From Aristolochia californica (Eukaryota > Streptophyta > Magnoliopsida > Piperales > Aristolochiaceae): DNA of 64,000 nucleotides. Below the pieces are notes generated by a model that did not search any database, was not told the DNA's origin, and worked only from the letters and a program-made list of their open reading frames with translations. The first letter of the stretch is position 1, and each line of letters begins with the position of its first letter. The stretch lies in NCBI GenBank assembly GCA_029961685.1, contig JARWKL010000010.1, forward strand, positions 24,588,067-24,652,066, in the 5' to 3' direction. The position numbers were made by a program, and so were the translations under genes. Positions 32,935-44,820 of this stretch are shown here, one piece after another.

Positions 32935-34709
32935 ATCTTATGGGATTGCCAAAGATACTAGAAGAATTGTTTTTTTGTGATCACTGTGAAACCCTATCCA
33001 AGACCATACAAAGACTTAATGAAAAGAAAAGGTTACTCCAGAAAAAGAATGATTTTCAAAAAGAATACATAAACACCATTGAAGAAGAAAACAAACAACT
33101 CAAGGCAAGATTAATAGGTACTTTTTCTAACCAGATACCTAGCTAATCTGGCTCAAAAGGTAACTGGTAAAGACACATCAAATCCGTCGACGGCTAGACA
33201 TTTGCCAAAAATGTCAGAAGAAAAGAAGAAAGACAAACAACAGACAAATCCAGAAGATATTAAAAAGATGATGAAAGAATATTTTCAAGAATATCTTAAA
33301 GAACAAGGTTACGAGACACAAGATTCAGAAATATTTAGTAAATCTGGATCTATTGGTACTCTGACTCTTCAGTGTTATTCTCAAGAAGAAGACGAAGACT
33401 ATGACTTTGACTCAGAAGCTATACACAATGTGACCACTTTAGATGGGAAATAACTAGACAAAAGTACTAAGAAGATAATCTAGAAAAGAAAAGATAATGG
33501 ATACTTAGAATATTATTCAAGATAATGGATACTGAGAAGATTATCTAGAAAAGACATTAGAAAAGACTATCATTGACTCAGAATAAAGATAGACATGATC
33601 ATGTTTGAGATGACAAGAAATTCAGCCCACGGTTTTAGCACATGGTTTTCCAGCCCATGGTTTCATCATATGGTTTGAGATAAAAGTTTCCAACCCACTA
33701 TTTTAGCACATGGTTTGAGACAATAAGCTTTCCAGCTCATGGTGGTTTGAAGATGCCCCTGGTTTCCTAGCACCCATTTTTTACTTTGTAAAAAGTTTGT
33801 ATTTTCCCTTTTTGGGTTTTGTTTAACCTTAGCCACAAACTTGTAAAGATTATGAGATAAGTCATTGATGATGGGGCCCAATGAGCACCCGTATGACAAT
33901 CTCTATCTATTTTGTGTCGGCAAAAGTTTGTCAATAAATACCCAGTTGTAAGTTATAGAAGATATCAATGAAGTTCACACCTTGCTCCCTAAACCCATGA
34001 CTTCTTTCTCTTCCTCCGAATCCCCTGCATAATTCCTACATCAACTGTGTTTCCAAGTAAGTTCTTATTTTTAAAGAAGTAATTTTATTTACTTAGGGGT
34101 TTTCCTAAAGGGAACTCCTGAACCTCAGTCTATTTCAATCCATAATTTCTTTCTCTAATCTGGAGTCAATTCCCTGCATGACGTAAAGGCATTATAATGA
34201 CCCTTTGATGTTTCATGGTCCTATGTCCCATATGTTCACCTGTTTAGCCAAAGGAGGCGTCAGGGATTTCTTGATGGGAAAAAAAGAGGTGCATGTGCCA
34301 GAAGCAAAATTGCTAGGAAGCCATACAAGTCGTCATCTTGGGTACTCTATACCTGAAGAAAGAAAGATAAGGATTGAATCAGTAAAGGTTTAGTATGTAC
34401 CTTTAGAAAATTTCACAACTACTATTTTTCCACTCTGGTTTTATCTTTATTTATGATACTACTTTGTGTTGTTATAATCATTATTGAAGTCTTTTCATTA
34501 TTTTGGCTTTTAATGTTTTTTTTTTTTAAATTCTTTTCATATGTATCTAGATTTAATTTCTAATTTTGTAGTACTGATCTTGTTATGCAAAGTATTATCT
34601 TCTGGTGTTATACCTAAAATCTTTAGGCAGGGTATACAAGCTTCTATAAAACATAAATTACATTTTTCTCTATTTTTCTTGCTAGGGTACTTATTGCATT
34701 TAAAACCGT
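32935..34709 (+). repeat. array unit 1
   Basis: Frame 32940-33146 carries the coiled-coil-like segment (heptads in LSKTIQRLNEKKRLL and EEENKQLKARL) and ends in a stop. Frame 33202-33453 carries the acidic C terminus (EDEDYDFDSEAIHN). The cluster of CATGGTTT words is at 33627-33760 and the TATA text is altered (TCAATAAATACC, 33931). The leader ORF is 34205-34393 (62 codons). This unit lacks the GGTACC-type left edge of the others. Confidence 0.9.
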
Positions 34710-36519
34710 ATCTTATGGGATTGCCAAAGATACTAGAATTTTTTTTTGTGACCACTGTGAAACCCTATCCAAGACCATACAAAGACTCAATGAAAAGAGA
34801 AGGTTACTCTAGGAAAAGAATGATTTTCAGAAAGAATACATAAACACCATTTGAGAAGAAAACAAACAACTCAAGGCAAGATTAACAGGTACTTTTTCTA
34901 CCCAGATACCTACTAGTGAGGGTAATTCACTAGCTATTCTAGGTAAAATGGTAGCTGGTAAAGACACATCAAATCCGCTGACGGGTGAACATTTACCAAA
35001 AAAGTCAGAAGAAAAGAAGAAAGACAAACATCAGACAGATCCAGAAGATATTAAAAAGATGATGAACGAATATTTTCAAGAATATCTTAAAGAAAAAGGT
35101 TATGAGAAACAAGACTCAGAAATATCCAACAAATCTGGATCTACTGCTACTCAGACTCTTCAGTGTTATTCTCAAGAAGAAGGCAAAGACTATGGCTTTG
35201 ACTCAGAAGCTATACACAGTTTGACTACATTAGATGGGAAATACCAAGACAAAAGTACTAAGAAGATTATCTAGAAAAGAAAAAGATAATGGATACTTAG
35301 ACTATTGTTCGAGATAATGGATACTAAGAAGATTATCTAGAAAAGACATCTTAAAAGGCTATCATTGACTCAGAATTAAGATAGACATGATCCTGATTGA
35401 GAAGACAAAAAATACAGCCCACGGTTTCAGCACACGGTTTTCCAGCCCATGGTTTCATCATATGGTTTGAGATAAAAGTTTCGAACCCACAGTTTTAGGA
35501 CATGGTTTGAGAAGATAAGCTTTCCGGCTCATGGTGGTTTGAAGATGCCCCTGGTTTCCTAGCACCTTGTTTTTTGACTTTGTAAAAAGTTTGTATTTTT
35601 CATTTTTAGGGTTTTGTTTAACCTTAGCCACACACTTGTAAACATTATGAGATAATTCATTGACGATGGGGCCCAATGAGCACTTGTATCTCTATCTATT
35701 CCGTGTCAGCAAAGGTTTGTCTATAAATACCCAGTTGTAAGTTATAGAAGATATGAATGAAAAAATCCAGTTCTTGCACACCTTGCTCTCTAAACCCATG
35801 ACAATTTTCTCTTCCTCTGAATCGCCTGCATAATTCCTACATCAACTGTGTTTCCAGGTAAGTTATTATTTTTAAAAAAGTAATTTTATTTACTGAGGGG
35901 TTTTCCTAAAGGGAACTCCTAAACCTCTGTCTGTTTGAATCCAAAATTTCTTTCTCTAATCTGGAGTCAATCCCCTACATGACGTAAAAGCATTATGGTG
36001 ATCCTTTGATGTTTCATGGTCCTATGTCCCATATGTTCGCCCGTTTAGCCAAAGGAGGCGTCAGGGCTTTGTTGTTGGGAAAACAAAGAGGAGCCCATGA
36101 CAGAAGAAAAAAATATAGGAAGCCATACAAATCGTCATGTCTAGGGTTCTCTATACCTGAAGAAAGAGAGATATGGATTCAAACATTAAAGGTTTAGGAT
36201 GTACCTTTAGAAAATTTCACATCTACTATTATTCCTCTCTGGTTTTATCTTTATTTATGATAATACTTTGTGTTGTTATAATCATTATTGTTAGTCTTTA
36301 ATTCTTACGGCAATTATAGTTTTTTTTTTTTTTAAAAAGTTCTTTTCTTATGTATCTAGATTTAATTTCTAATTTTGTATTACTGATCTTGTTATGCAAA
36401 GTATTATCTTCTGGTGTTATACCTAAAATCTTTAGGCAGGGTATACAAGCTTCTATAAAACATAAATTACATTTTGCTCTATTTTTCTTGCAAGGGTACC
36501 AATTGCATTTAAAATAGTA
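34710..36519 (+). repeat. array unit 2
   Basis: The coiled-coil segment is frameshifted. Frame 34948-35274 (108 codons) reads through into the intergenic DNA. TATA: CTATAAATACCC at 35721. The strongest donor-like site of the array is TTTCCAG|GTAAGTTA (GT at 35858). The leader ORF is 36006-36197 (63 codons). Confidence 0.9.
35400..35740 (+). promoter_or_regulatory. pararetroviral-type promoter (example from unit 2)
   Basis: Each unit has, in order: a cluster of five or six CATGGTTT/CACGGTTT words within about 140 bp; a GTAAAAAGTTTGTATTTTTC stretch; TCATTGACGATGGGGCCCAA with a TGACG core about 60 bp before the TATA; and TCTATAAATACCC. The start of transcription would be about 30 bp after the TATA. 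TGACG elements are known from the 35S promoter of cauliflower mosaic virus (as-1). Here activity is inferred only. Confidence 0.6.
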
Positions 36520-38316
36520 TCTTATGGGATTGCCAAAGATACTAGAAGAATTGTTTTTAGAGATCACTATGAAACCCTATCCAAGACCATAAAAAGACTC
36601 AATGAAAAGAGAAGGTTACTCTAGGAAAAAAATGATTTTCAGAAAGAATACATATACACCATTGAAGAAGAAAACAGACAATTCAAGGCAAGATTAACAG
36701 GTACTTTTTCAACCCAGATACCTACTAGTGAGGGTAATTCACTAGTTATTCCAGCACAAACGGTAGCTGGTAAAAGACACATCCAATCCGTTGACGGCTG
36801 GACATTTTTCAAATACGTCAGAAGAAAAGAAGAAAGGCAAACATCAGACAGATCCAGAAGATATTAAAAAGATGATGAAAGAATATTTTCAAGAATATCT
36901 TAAAGAACAAGGTTATGAGTAACAAGACTCAAAACTATCCAGTAAATCTGGATCTACTAGTACAGAGACTCTTCAATATTATTCTCAAGAAGAAGACAAA
37001 GACTATGACTTTGACTCAGAAGCTATACACAATTTGACCACTTTAGATGGGAAATAGCAAGACAAAAGTACTAAGAAGATTATCTAGAAAAGAAAAAGAT
37101 AATGGATAGTTAGACTATTATTCAAGATAAAGGATACTGAGAAGATTATCTAGAAAAGTCATCTTAAAATATTATCAATGACTCATAATAAAGATAGACA
37201 TGGTCCTATTTGAGAAGACAAAAAATTCAGCCCACGGTTTCATCATATGATTTTCCAGCCCATGGTTTCATCATATGGTTTGAGATAAAAGTTTCCAACC
37301 CACAGTTTTAGCACATGGTTTGAGAAGATAAGCTTTCCAGCTCATGGTGGTATGATGATGCCCCAGGTTTTCTAGCACTTTATTTTTGACTTTGTTGCAC
37401 CGTGTTTTTGACTTTGTAAAAAGTTTGTATTTTTCCTTTTTGGGTTTTGTTTAACCTTAGCTGCACACTTGTACAAATTATGAGATAAGTCATTGACGAT
37501 GGGGCCCAATGAGCACCCTTATGACAATCTCTATCTATTCCGTGTCGGCAAAGCTTTGTCTATAAATACCCAGTTGTAAGTTATAGAAGATATGAATGAA
37601 AAAAGCCAGTTCTAGCACACCTTGCTCTCTTATCCCAAGACTTTTTTCTCTTCCTCTGAATCCCCTGCATAATTCCTACATCGAATGTGTTTCCAAGTAA
37701 GTTCTTATTTTTAATAAAGTAATTTTATTTACTTCGGATTTTTCTTAAAGGGAACTCCTAAACTTCTGTCTGTTTGAATCCATGATTTCTTTCTCTAATC
37801 TGGAGTCAATCCCCTACATGACATAAAAGCATTATGGTGATCCTTTGATGTTTCACGGTCCTATGTCCCATATGTTCGCTCGTAAGCCAAAAGAGGCGTC
37901 AGGGCTTTGTTGTTGGGAAAATAAAGAGGAGCCTGTGGCAGAAGCAAAATTGCTAGGAAGGCATACAAGTCGTCATGTCTTGGGTTCTCTATACCTGAAG
38001 AAAGAAATATGGATTCAAACAGTAAAGGTTTAGGATTTACCTCTAGGTTTATCTTTATTTATGATACTACTTTGTGTTGTTATAATCATTATTGTTAGTC
38101 TTTTAATTCTTACGGCTCTTACATTTTTTTTTTAAGTTCTTTTCGTTTGTATTTGGATTTAATTTCTAATTTTGTATTACTGATCTTGTTATGCAAAGTA
38201 TTATCTTCTGGTGTTATACCTAAAATCTTTAGGCAGGGTATACAAGCTCCTAGAAAACATAAATTACATTTTGCTCTATTTTTCTCTTTAGGGTACCAAT
38301 TGCATTTAAAAAAGTA
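36520..38316 (+). repeat. array unit 3
   Basis: The C-terminal frame is broken by a TAA near 36918. TATA: CTATAAATACCC at 37560. An extra GACTTTGTTGCACCGTGTTT duplication lies before it (about 37390). The leader ORF is 37845-38033 (62 codons, shifted relative to the others). The downstream TGACGTAA word is mutated to TGACATAA. Confidence 0.88.
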
Positions 38317-40128
38317 TCTTATGGGATTGCCAAAGATACTAGAAGAATTGTTTTTTGAAATCACTGTGAAACCCTATCCAAGACCATACAAAGACTCAAT
38401 CAAAAGAGAAGGTTGCTCCAGGAAAAGAATGATTATCAGAAAAAATACATAAACATCATTTAAGAAGAAAACAGACAACTCAAGGCAAGATTAACAGGTA
38501 CTTTTTCTACCCAGATACCTACTAGTGAGGGTAATTCACTAGCTATTCCTGCTCAAATGGTTGCTGGTAAAGACACATCAAATCCGTTGACGCCTGGACA
38601 TTTGCCAAAAATTTCAGAAGAAAAGAAGAAAGACAAACAACAGATAGATCCATAAGATATTAAAAAGATGATGAAAGAATATTTTCAAGAATATCTTAAA
38701 GAACAAGGTTATGAGAAACAAGACTCAGAAATATCCAGTAAATCTAGATCTATTGGTACTCAGACTCTTTAGTGTTATTCTCAAGAAGAATACATAGACT
38801 ATGACTTTGACTCAGAAGCTATACACAATTTGACCACTTTAGATGGGAAATAGCAAGACAAAAGTACCAAGAAGATTATCTAGAAAGGAAAAAGATAATG
38901 GATACTTAGAGTATTATTCAAGATAATGGATACTGAGAAGATTATCTAGAAAAGACTTCTGAAAAGACTATCATTGACTCAGAATAAAAATAGATATGAT
39001 CCTATTTGAGAAGACAAAAAATTCAGCCCACAGTTTCAGCACATGGATTTCTAGCTCATGGTTTCATCATATGGTTTGAGATAAAAGTTTCCAACCCACT
39101 ATTTTAGCACATGGTTTGAGAAGATAAGCTTTCCTGGTCATGGTGGTTTGAAGATTCCATTGGTTTCCTAGCACCTTGTTTATTACTTCGTAAAAAGTTT
39201 GTATTTTTCCTTTTTGTTTTTTGTTTACCCTTAGCCACACACTTGTAAAGATTATGAGATAAGTCATTGACGATGGGGCCCAATGAGCACCCGTATGACA
39301 ATCTCTATCTATTCCGTGTCGGTAAAGGTTTTTCTATAGATACCCAGTTGTAAGTTAAAGAAGATATGAATGAAAAAATCCAGTTCTTGCACACCTTGCT
39401 CTCTAAACCCATGACTTCTTTCTCTTCCTCTGAATCTCTTGCATAATTCCTACATCAACTGTGTTTCCAAGTTAGTTCTTATTTTTAAAAAAGTAATTTT
39501 ATTTGCTTAGGGGTTTTCCTAAAGGGAACTCCTAAACCTCTATCTGTTTGAATCCATAATTTCTTTCTCTATTCTAGAGCCAATCCCCTGCATGACGTAA
39601 AAGCATTATGGTGATCCTTTGATGTTTCACGGTCCTATGTCCCAAATGTTCACCCTTTTAGCCAAAGGAGGCGTTTGGACTTTGTTGTTGGGAAATAAAA
39701 GAGGAGCCCGTGGCAGAAGCAAAATTGCTAGGAAGCCATACAAGTCGTTATGTCTTGAGTTCTCTATACCTGAAGGAAGAAAGATAAAGATTCAAACTGT
39801 AAAGGTTTAGGATGTACCTTTAGAAAATTCACATCTACTATTTTTCCTATCTGGTTTTATCTTTATTTATAATAATACTTTGTGTTGTAATAATCAATAT
39901 TGTTAGTCTTTTAATTCTAATGGCAATTATAGTTTTTTTTTTTAAAGTTCTTTTCATATGTATATGGATTTAATTTCTAATTTTGTATTACTGATCTTCT
40001 TATGCAAAGTATTATCTTCTGGTTTTATACCTAAAATCTTTAGGCAGGGTATACAAGCTTCTATAAAACATAAATTACATTTTGCTCTATTTTTACATGC
40101 TAGGGTACCAATTGCATTTAAAACAATA
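38317..40128 (+). repeat. array unit 4
   Basis: Stops lie in the C-terminal frame near 38653 and 38768. The TATA text is degraded to CTATAGATACCC (39334). The leader ORF is 39619-39810 (63 codons). Confidence 0.88.
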
Positions 40129-41960
40129 TCTTATGGTATTGCCAAAGATACTAGAAGAATTGTTTTTTGTGATCGCTGTGAAACCCTATCCAAGACCCTA
40201 CAAAGACTCAATGAAAAGAGAAGGTTACTCCAGGTAAAGAATGATTTTCAGAAAGAATACATAAACACCATTGAAGAAGAAAATAGATAACTCAAGGCAA
40301 GATTAATTGGTACTTTTTCAAACCAGATACCTACTAGTGAAGGTAATTCACTAGCTAGTTCAGCTCAAACGGTAGCTAGTAAAGACACAACAAATCTGTT
40401 ACGGCTGGACATTTGCCAAAAAAGGTCAGAAAAAAAGAAGAAAGACAAACAGCAAACAAATTCAGAAGATATGAAAAAGATGATGAAAGAATATTTTCAA
40501 GAAAAGTTTAAAGAACAAGGTTATGAGAAACAAGACTCAAAAATATCCAGTAAATCAGGAACTACTGGTACTCAGACTCTTCAGTGTTAATCTCAAGAAG
40601 AAGACGAAGACTATGACTTTGGCTCAGAAGCTATACACAATTTGACCACTTTAGATGGGAAATAGGGAGACAAAAGTACTAAGAAGATTATCTAGAAAAG
40701 AAAAAGATAATGGATACTTAGACTATTATTCAAGATAATGGATACTGGGAAGATTATCTAGAAAAGACATCTGAAATGACTATCATTGACCATGAATAAG
40801 GATAAACATAATTCTATTTTAGAAGACAAAAAATTCAGCGCACGGTTTCAGCACATGGTTTTCCAGCCCATGGTTTCATCATATGGTTTGAGATAAAAGT
40901 TTCCAACCCACTGTTTTAGCACATGGTTTGAGAAGATAAGCTTTCCATCTCCTGGTGGTTTGAAGATGCCCCTGGTTTCCTTGCATCTTGTTTTTGACTT
41001 TGTAGCACCTTGTGTTTTTACTTTAAAAAAAGTTTGTATTTTTCCTTTTTGGGTTTTGTATAACCTTAGCCGCACACTTGTAAAGATTATGAGATAAGTC
41101 ATTGACGATGGGGCCCAATGAGCACCCGTATGACAATCTCTATCTATTCCTTGTCGGCAAAGGTTTGTCTATAAATACCCAGTTGTAAGTTATAGAAGAT
41201 ATGAATGAAAAAACCCAGTTCTTGCACACCTTGCTCTCTAACACCATGAATTCTTTCTCTTTCTTTTAATCCCTTGCATAATTCCTACATCAACTGTGTT
41301 TCCAAGTAAGGTCTTATTTTTAAAAAATAATTTTATTTACTTAGGGGTTTTCCTAAAGGTAATTCCAAAGCCTCTGTTTGTTTAAATCCATAATTTCTTT
41401 CTCTAATCTGGAGTCAATCCCCTGCATGACGTAAAAGCATTATGGTGATCCTTTGATGTTTCACGGTCCTATGTCCCATATGTTCGCCTGTTTAGCCAAT
41501 GGAGGCGTCAGAGCTTTGTTGTTGGAAAAAAAAGAGGACCACGTGGTAGAAGAAAAATTGCTTGGAAGCCATACAAGTCGTCATGTCTTGGGTTCTCTAT
41601 ACCTGAAGGAAGAAAGATAAGGATTCAAACAGTAAAGGTTTAGGATGTACCTTTAGAAAATTTCACATCTACAGTTTTTCCTCTCTGGTTTTATCTTTAT
41701 TTATGATACTACTTTGTGTTGTTATAATCATTATTGTTAGTTTTTTAATTGTTACGGTTTATACAAATTTTTTTTTAAAGTTCTTTTCTTATGTATCTGG
41801 ATTTAAATTCTAATTTTTTATTACTAATCTTGTTATGCAAAGTATTATCTTCTAGTGTTATACCCAAAATCTTTAGGCAGGGTATACAAGCTTCTATAAA
41901 ACATAAATTACATTTTTCTCTATTTTTCTTGTTAGGGTACCAATTGCATTTAAAACAGTA
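40129..41960 (+). repeat. array unit 5
   Basis: The leader-derived DNA before the unit is in frame with the coiled-coil segment here (open from 39958 to 40290), owing to a small change at the GGTACC joint. The C-terminal part is frameshifted near 40410 and stopped near 40588. TATA: CTATAAATACCC at 41168. The leader ORF starts at 41456. Confidence 0.88.
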
Positions 41961-43600
41961 TCTTATGGGATTGCCAAAGATACTAGAAGAATTCTTTTTT
42001 GTGATCACTCTGAAACCCTATCCAAGACCATACAAAGACTCAATAAAAAGAGAAGGTTACTCCAGGAAAAGAATGATTTTCAGAAAGAATACATAAACAC
42101 CATGAAGAAGAAAACAACCAACTCAAGGCAAGATTAACATGTACTTTTTCTACCCAGATACCTACTAGTGAGGGTAATCACTGGCTAGTCCAGCTCAAAT
42201 TGTAGCTGGTAAAGTCACATCCAATCCGTTGATGGCTGGATATTTGCCAAAAAATGTCAGAAGAAAAGAAGAAAGACAAACAACAGACAGATCCAGAAGA
42301 TATTAAAAAGATGATGAAAGAATATTTTCAAGAATATCTTAAAGAACAAGATTATGAGAAACAAGACTCAGAAATATCCTATAAATCTGGATCTACTAGT
42401 ACTCAGACTCTTCAGTGTTATTCTTATGGAGAAGACGAAGACTATGACTTTGACTCAGAAGCTATACACAATTTGACCACTTTAGATGGGAAATAACAAG
42501 ACAAAAGTTCTAAGAAGATTATCTAGAAAGGAAAAAGATAATGGATACTTAGATTATTATTCACGATAATGGATATTGAGAAGATTATCTAGAAATGATA
42601 TTTGAAAAGACTATCATTTACTCAGAATAAAGATAGACATGATCCTGTTTGAGGAGACAAAAAATTCAGCCCACAGTTTTAGCACATGGTTTTCCAGCCC
42701 ATGGTTTCATCATATGGTTTGACATAAAAGTTTCCAGCCCACTGTTTCAGCACATGGTTTGAGAAGATAAGGTTTCCAGCTCATGGTGGTTTGAAGATGC
42801 CCCTAGTTTCCTAGTAGGTTGTTTTTGACTTTGTTGCACCTTATTTTTGACTTTGTAAAAAGTTTGTATTTTTGTTTTTTTGGGTTTTGTTTAACCTTAG
42901 CCGCACACTTGTAAAGATTATGAGATAAGTCATTGACGATGGGGCCCAATGAGCACTAGTATGACAATCTCTATCTATTCCGTGTCGCCAAAGGTTTGTC
43001 TATAAATACCAAGTTGTAAGTTATAGAAGATATGATTGAAAAAACCCAGTTCTTGCACACCTTGCTCACTAAACCCATGACTTCGTTCTCTTCCTCTGAA
43101 TCCCCTGCATAATTCCTACATCAAATGTGTTTCCAAGTTAGTTCTTATTTTCTTAAAAATAATTTTATTTACTTAGGCGTTTTCCTAAAGGGAACTCCTA
43201 AAGCTCTATCTATTTGAATCCATATTTTCTTTCTCTAATCTGTAGTCAATCCGCTGCATGACGTAAAAGCATTATGGTGATCCTTTGATGTTTCACAGTC
43301 CTATGTTCCAAATGTTCACCCGTTTAGGCAAAGGTGGCGTCAGGGCTTCGTTGTTGGGAAAAAAAAATGGGGCTTGTGGGAGAAGCAAAATTTCTAGGAA
43401 GCCATACAAGTCGTCATGTCTTGGGTTCTCTATACCTGAAGAAAGAAAGATAAGGATTCAAATAGTAAAAGTTTAGGATGTTCCTTTAGAAAATTTCACA
43501 TCTACTGTTTTTCCTCTCTGATTTTATCTTTATTTATGATACTACTTTTTGTTGTTATAATCATTATTGTTAGTCTTTTAATTCTTACGGCTTTTATAGT
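41961..43600 (+). repeat. array unit 6, incomplete
   Basis: The C-terminal frame 42254-42496 is open. TATA: CTATAAATACCA at 43000. The leader ORF is 43285-43476 (63 codons). Similarity to the other units stops at about 43600, in TTATAGTTT. The sequence then continues with what is probably the original viral leader. Confidence 0.88.
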
Positions 43601-44101
43601 TTGTAAAAAAAAAGTAGTTTATTAGGCTGGAAACTACTAGGTGAGGGCTAGTAGCTCTGACAGATCCCGTTGCATTGAAAGACAAGGATCACTCCTGGTT
43701 GTCACAACGCCATGAACTTGCTTTATATTTTGTATGCTTAGTCTGTTTATAGTTTTATTTATAATTTTGTGTGCAAAAATTTATCTATTTTTAGCAATTC
43801 TATATAAGATTTTATATATAGGAAAAGCTTTCAGAATATAGCCTGTTTGCTTATGTTAGTTATTTTATTTGCTTTAGCCATAGTTATAATCAATCTTTCA
43901 TTAAGAAACCCCTTCTTAATACCAGTTTATGTTATTCCTTTCTTTTGCTTTAGCCATAGTTATAAATAACTTGTCCATGTTTTTCTGTATTTGTATTGTA
44001 TTGTCAACCTATTCCTATAGAAGAATTATAGTACTTCCCAGACTAATTGGTATCAGAGTTATTAGAAAAATTATATCAGTAATACAAAAACAATTTTCTC
44101 T

Positions 44102-44104
<3 letters not shown>
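43601..44104 (+). other. viral leader remainder with tRNA-Met primer site
   Basis: TTGGTATCAGAGTT at 44047-44060 matches the primer site used by Caulimoviridae (and by copia elements). No coding frame precedes it for 450 bp, as expected of a pararetroviral leader. The viral origin of 43601-44046 is inferred from position. Confidence 0.5.
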
Positions 44105-44138
<34 letters not shown>

Positions 44139-44172
44139 TCCAAAAAGACTCTCTCTCTCTCTCTCTCTCTAT
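44105..44172. repeat. (TA)n and (CT)n microsatellites
   Basis: About 16 TA units (44105-44137) and 12 CT units (44149-44172) separate the viral leader from the next region. Confidence 0.9.
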
Positions 44173-44254
44173 ACTCCAAAATCCCTTTTCTCTCTTCGAT
44201 ATGGGATTGGGAAGGTATAGGGATTTTACCTAGGGAAGGACAACCTTGCCCCCT

Positions 44255-44820
44255 GTTATGCACGCAATAACATTATTATTTTAATTATTTTTATTTAATT
44301 TACTTTATTTTATGCTAGTTAAAGAATTAATAGGCCATAGGGGCATTTTTGGAATATTTTATTTATAGGTATTTTTGTAGTATTTTATCTTAAACATTGT
44401 AAGGGTGAACCCTATTTAAGGGGTAAGAGTAATGAGAAAGGTATGCATTGATTTAGAGTAAACAAGGTTTTTGAGTTATCCTCAACGAACTCAGGGGTGT
44501 GCGTTTTCTTCAAAGAACCTTGGGTTTTCAAGCTTCCCTTTGGCTTGATCTTCATTTTTTTCTTCTTCCTCCCTATGAATCCATGTATTGGATCCGGGAC
44601 CGTAACACCTTCTCTTCTGAATGGAGATTCGACTTCCAAGACTTGGGAGGGGGACACATTTCCTTGGTCTATTTTTTTGTTTACTTTGATTTTTGTTTTT
44701 GTAGATATTTATTATTTTGATAGTGTAGAAGAACTTATGTTGGTGATTTTGAGAAATATATATATATTATTTCACATTATTATAGTTTTTAATGAACAAC
44801 CGATTTTTTGAGTTTTTTTC
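44255..44820 (+). repeat. LTR-like sequence, boundaries uncertain
   Basis: TGTTATGCACGCAATAACAT opens the region and CCCTATTTAAGGGG (44410) could serve as its TATA element. The text that follows (AGAGTAATGAGAAAGGTATG) looks like an R/U5 region. A solo or truncated LTR is likely. The open frames here (44497-44811 and others) have no known motifs. Confidence 0.4.

Larger units (their letters stand above)
32935..43600 (+). repeat. six-unit direct tandem array, period about 1.8 kb
   Basis: The junction word TATCTTATGGG/TATG starts units at 32935, 34710, 36520, 38317, 40129 and 41961 (periods 1775, 1810, 1797, 1812 and 1832). The sixth stops at about 43600, after 1640 bp. Unit 1 is joined to the viral ORF. 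In units 2-6 the word is preceded instead by downstream leader sequence (GGTACCAATTGCATTTAAAA), so the joint links leader to ORF with a short shared word. The units are similar but carry private substitutions and indels throughout. Confidence 0.93.
31925..44100 (+). mobile_element. endogenous pararetrovirus (Caulimoviridae) fragment with tandem array
   Basis: The order is RT/RNase H end (31925-32455), viroplasmin-domain ORF (32461 onward), intergenic promoter and leader, then a tRNA-Met primer site (44047-44060). This follows a circular caulimovirid genome read across its origin. No LTRs and no integrase are seen. The 3' end of the viroplasmin ORF with promoter and leader is repeated six times (32935-43600). 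Movement protein, capsid, protease and most of RT are absent. Stops and frameshifts occur in every coding part, so this copy cannot make a virus. The viroplasmin-type ORF points to lineages with an ORF VI-like gene (for example caulimo-, soymo-, cavemo- or solendoviruses); I cannot assign the genus. Confidence 0.8.

Noticed and set aside
33666..41102. Minus-strand open frames of 66-84 codons in the array (33666-33899, 35458-35676, 39067-39301, 40848-41102)
   Set aside because: They are antisense to the promoter region, differ in length between units because of frameshifts, and recur only because the units are near-copies.
32935..43600. Array read as a CRISPR or simple satellite
   Set aside because: Units of 1.8 kb with viral coding text, a TATA box and a leader; there are no short spaced repeats. 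The host is a plant.
31925..44100. Pararetroviral region as an LTR (gypsy) element
   Set aside because: No LTR ends and no integrase; the viroplasmin-type text after RNase H and the intergenic promoter fit Caulimoviridae better.
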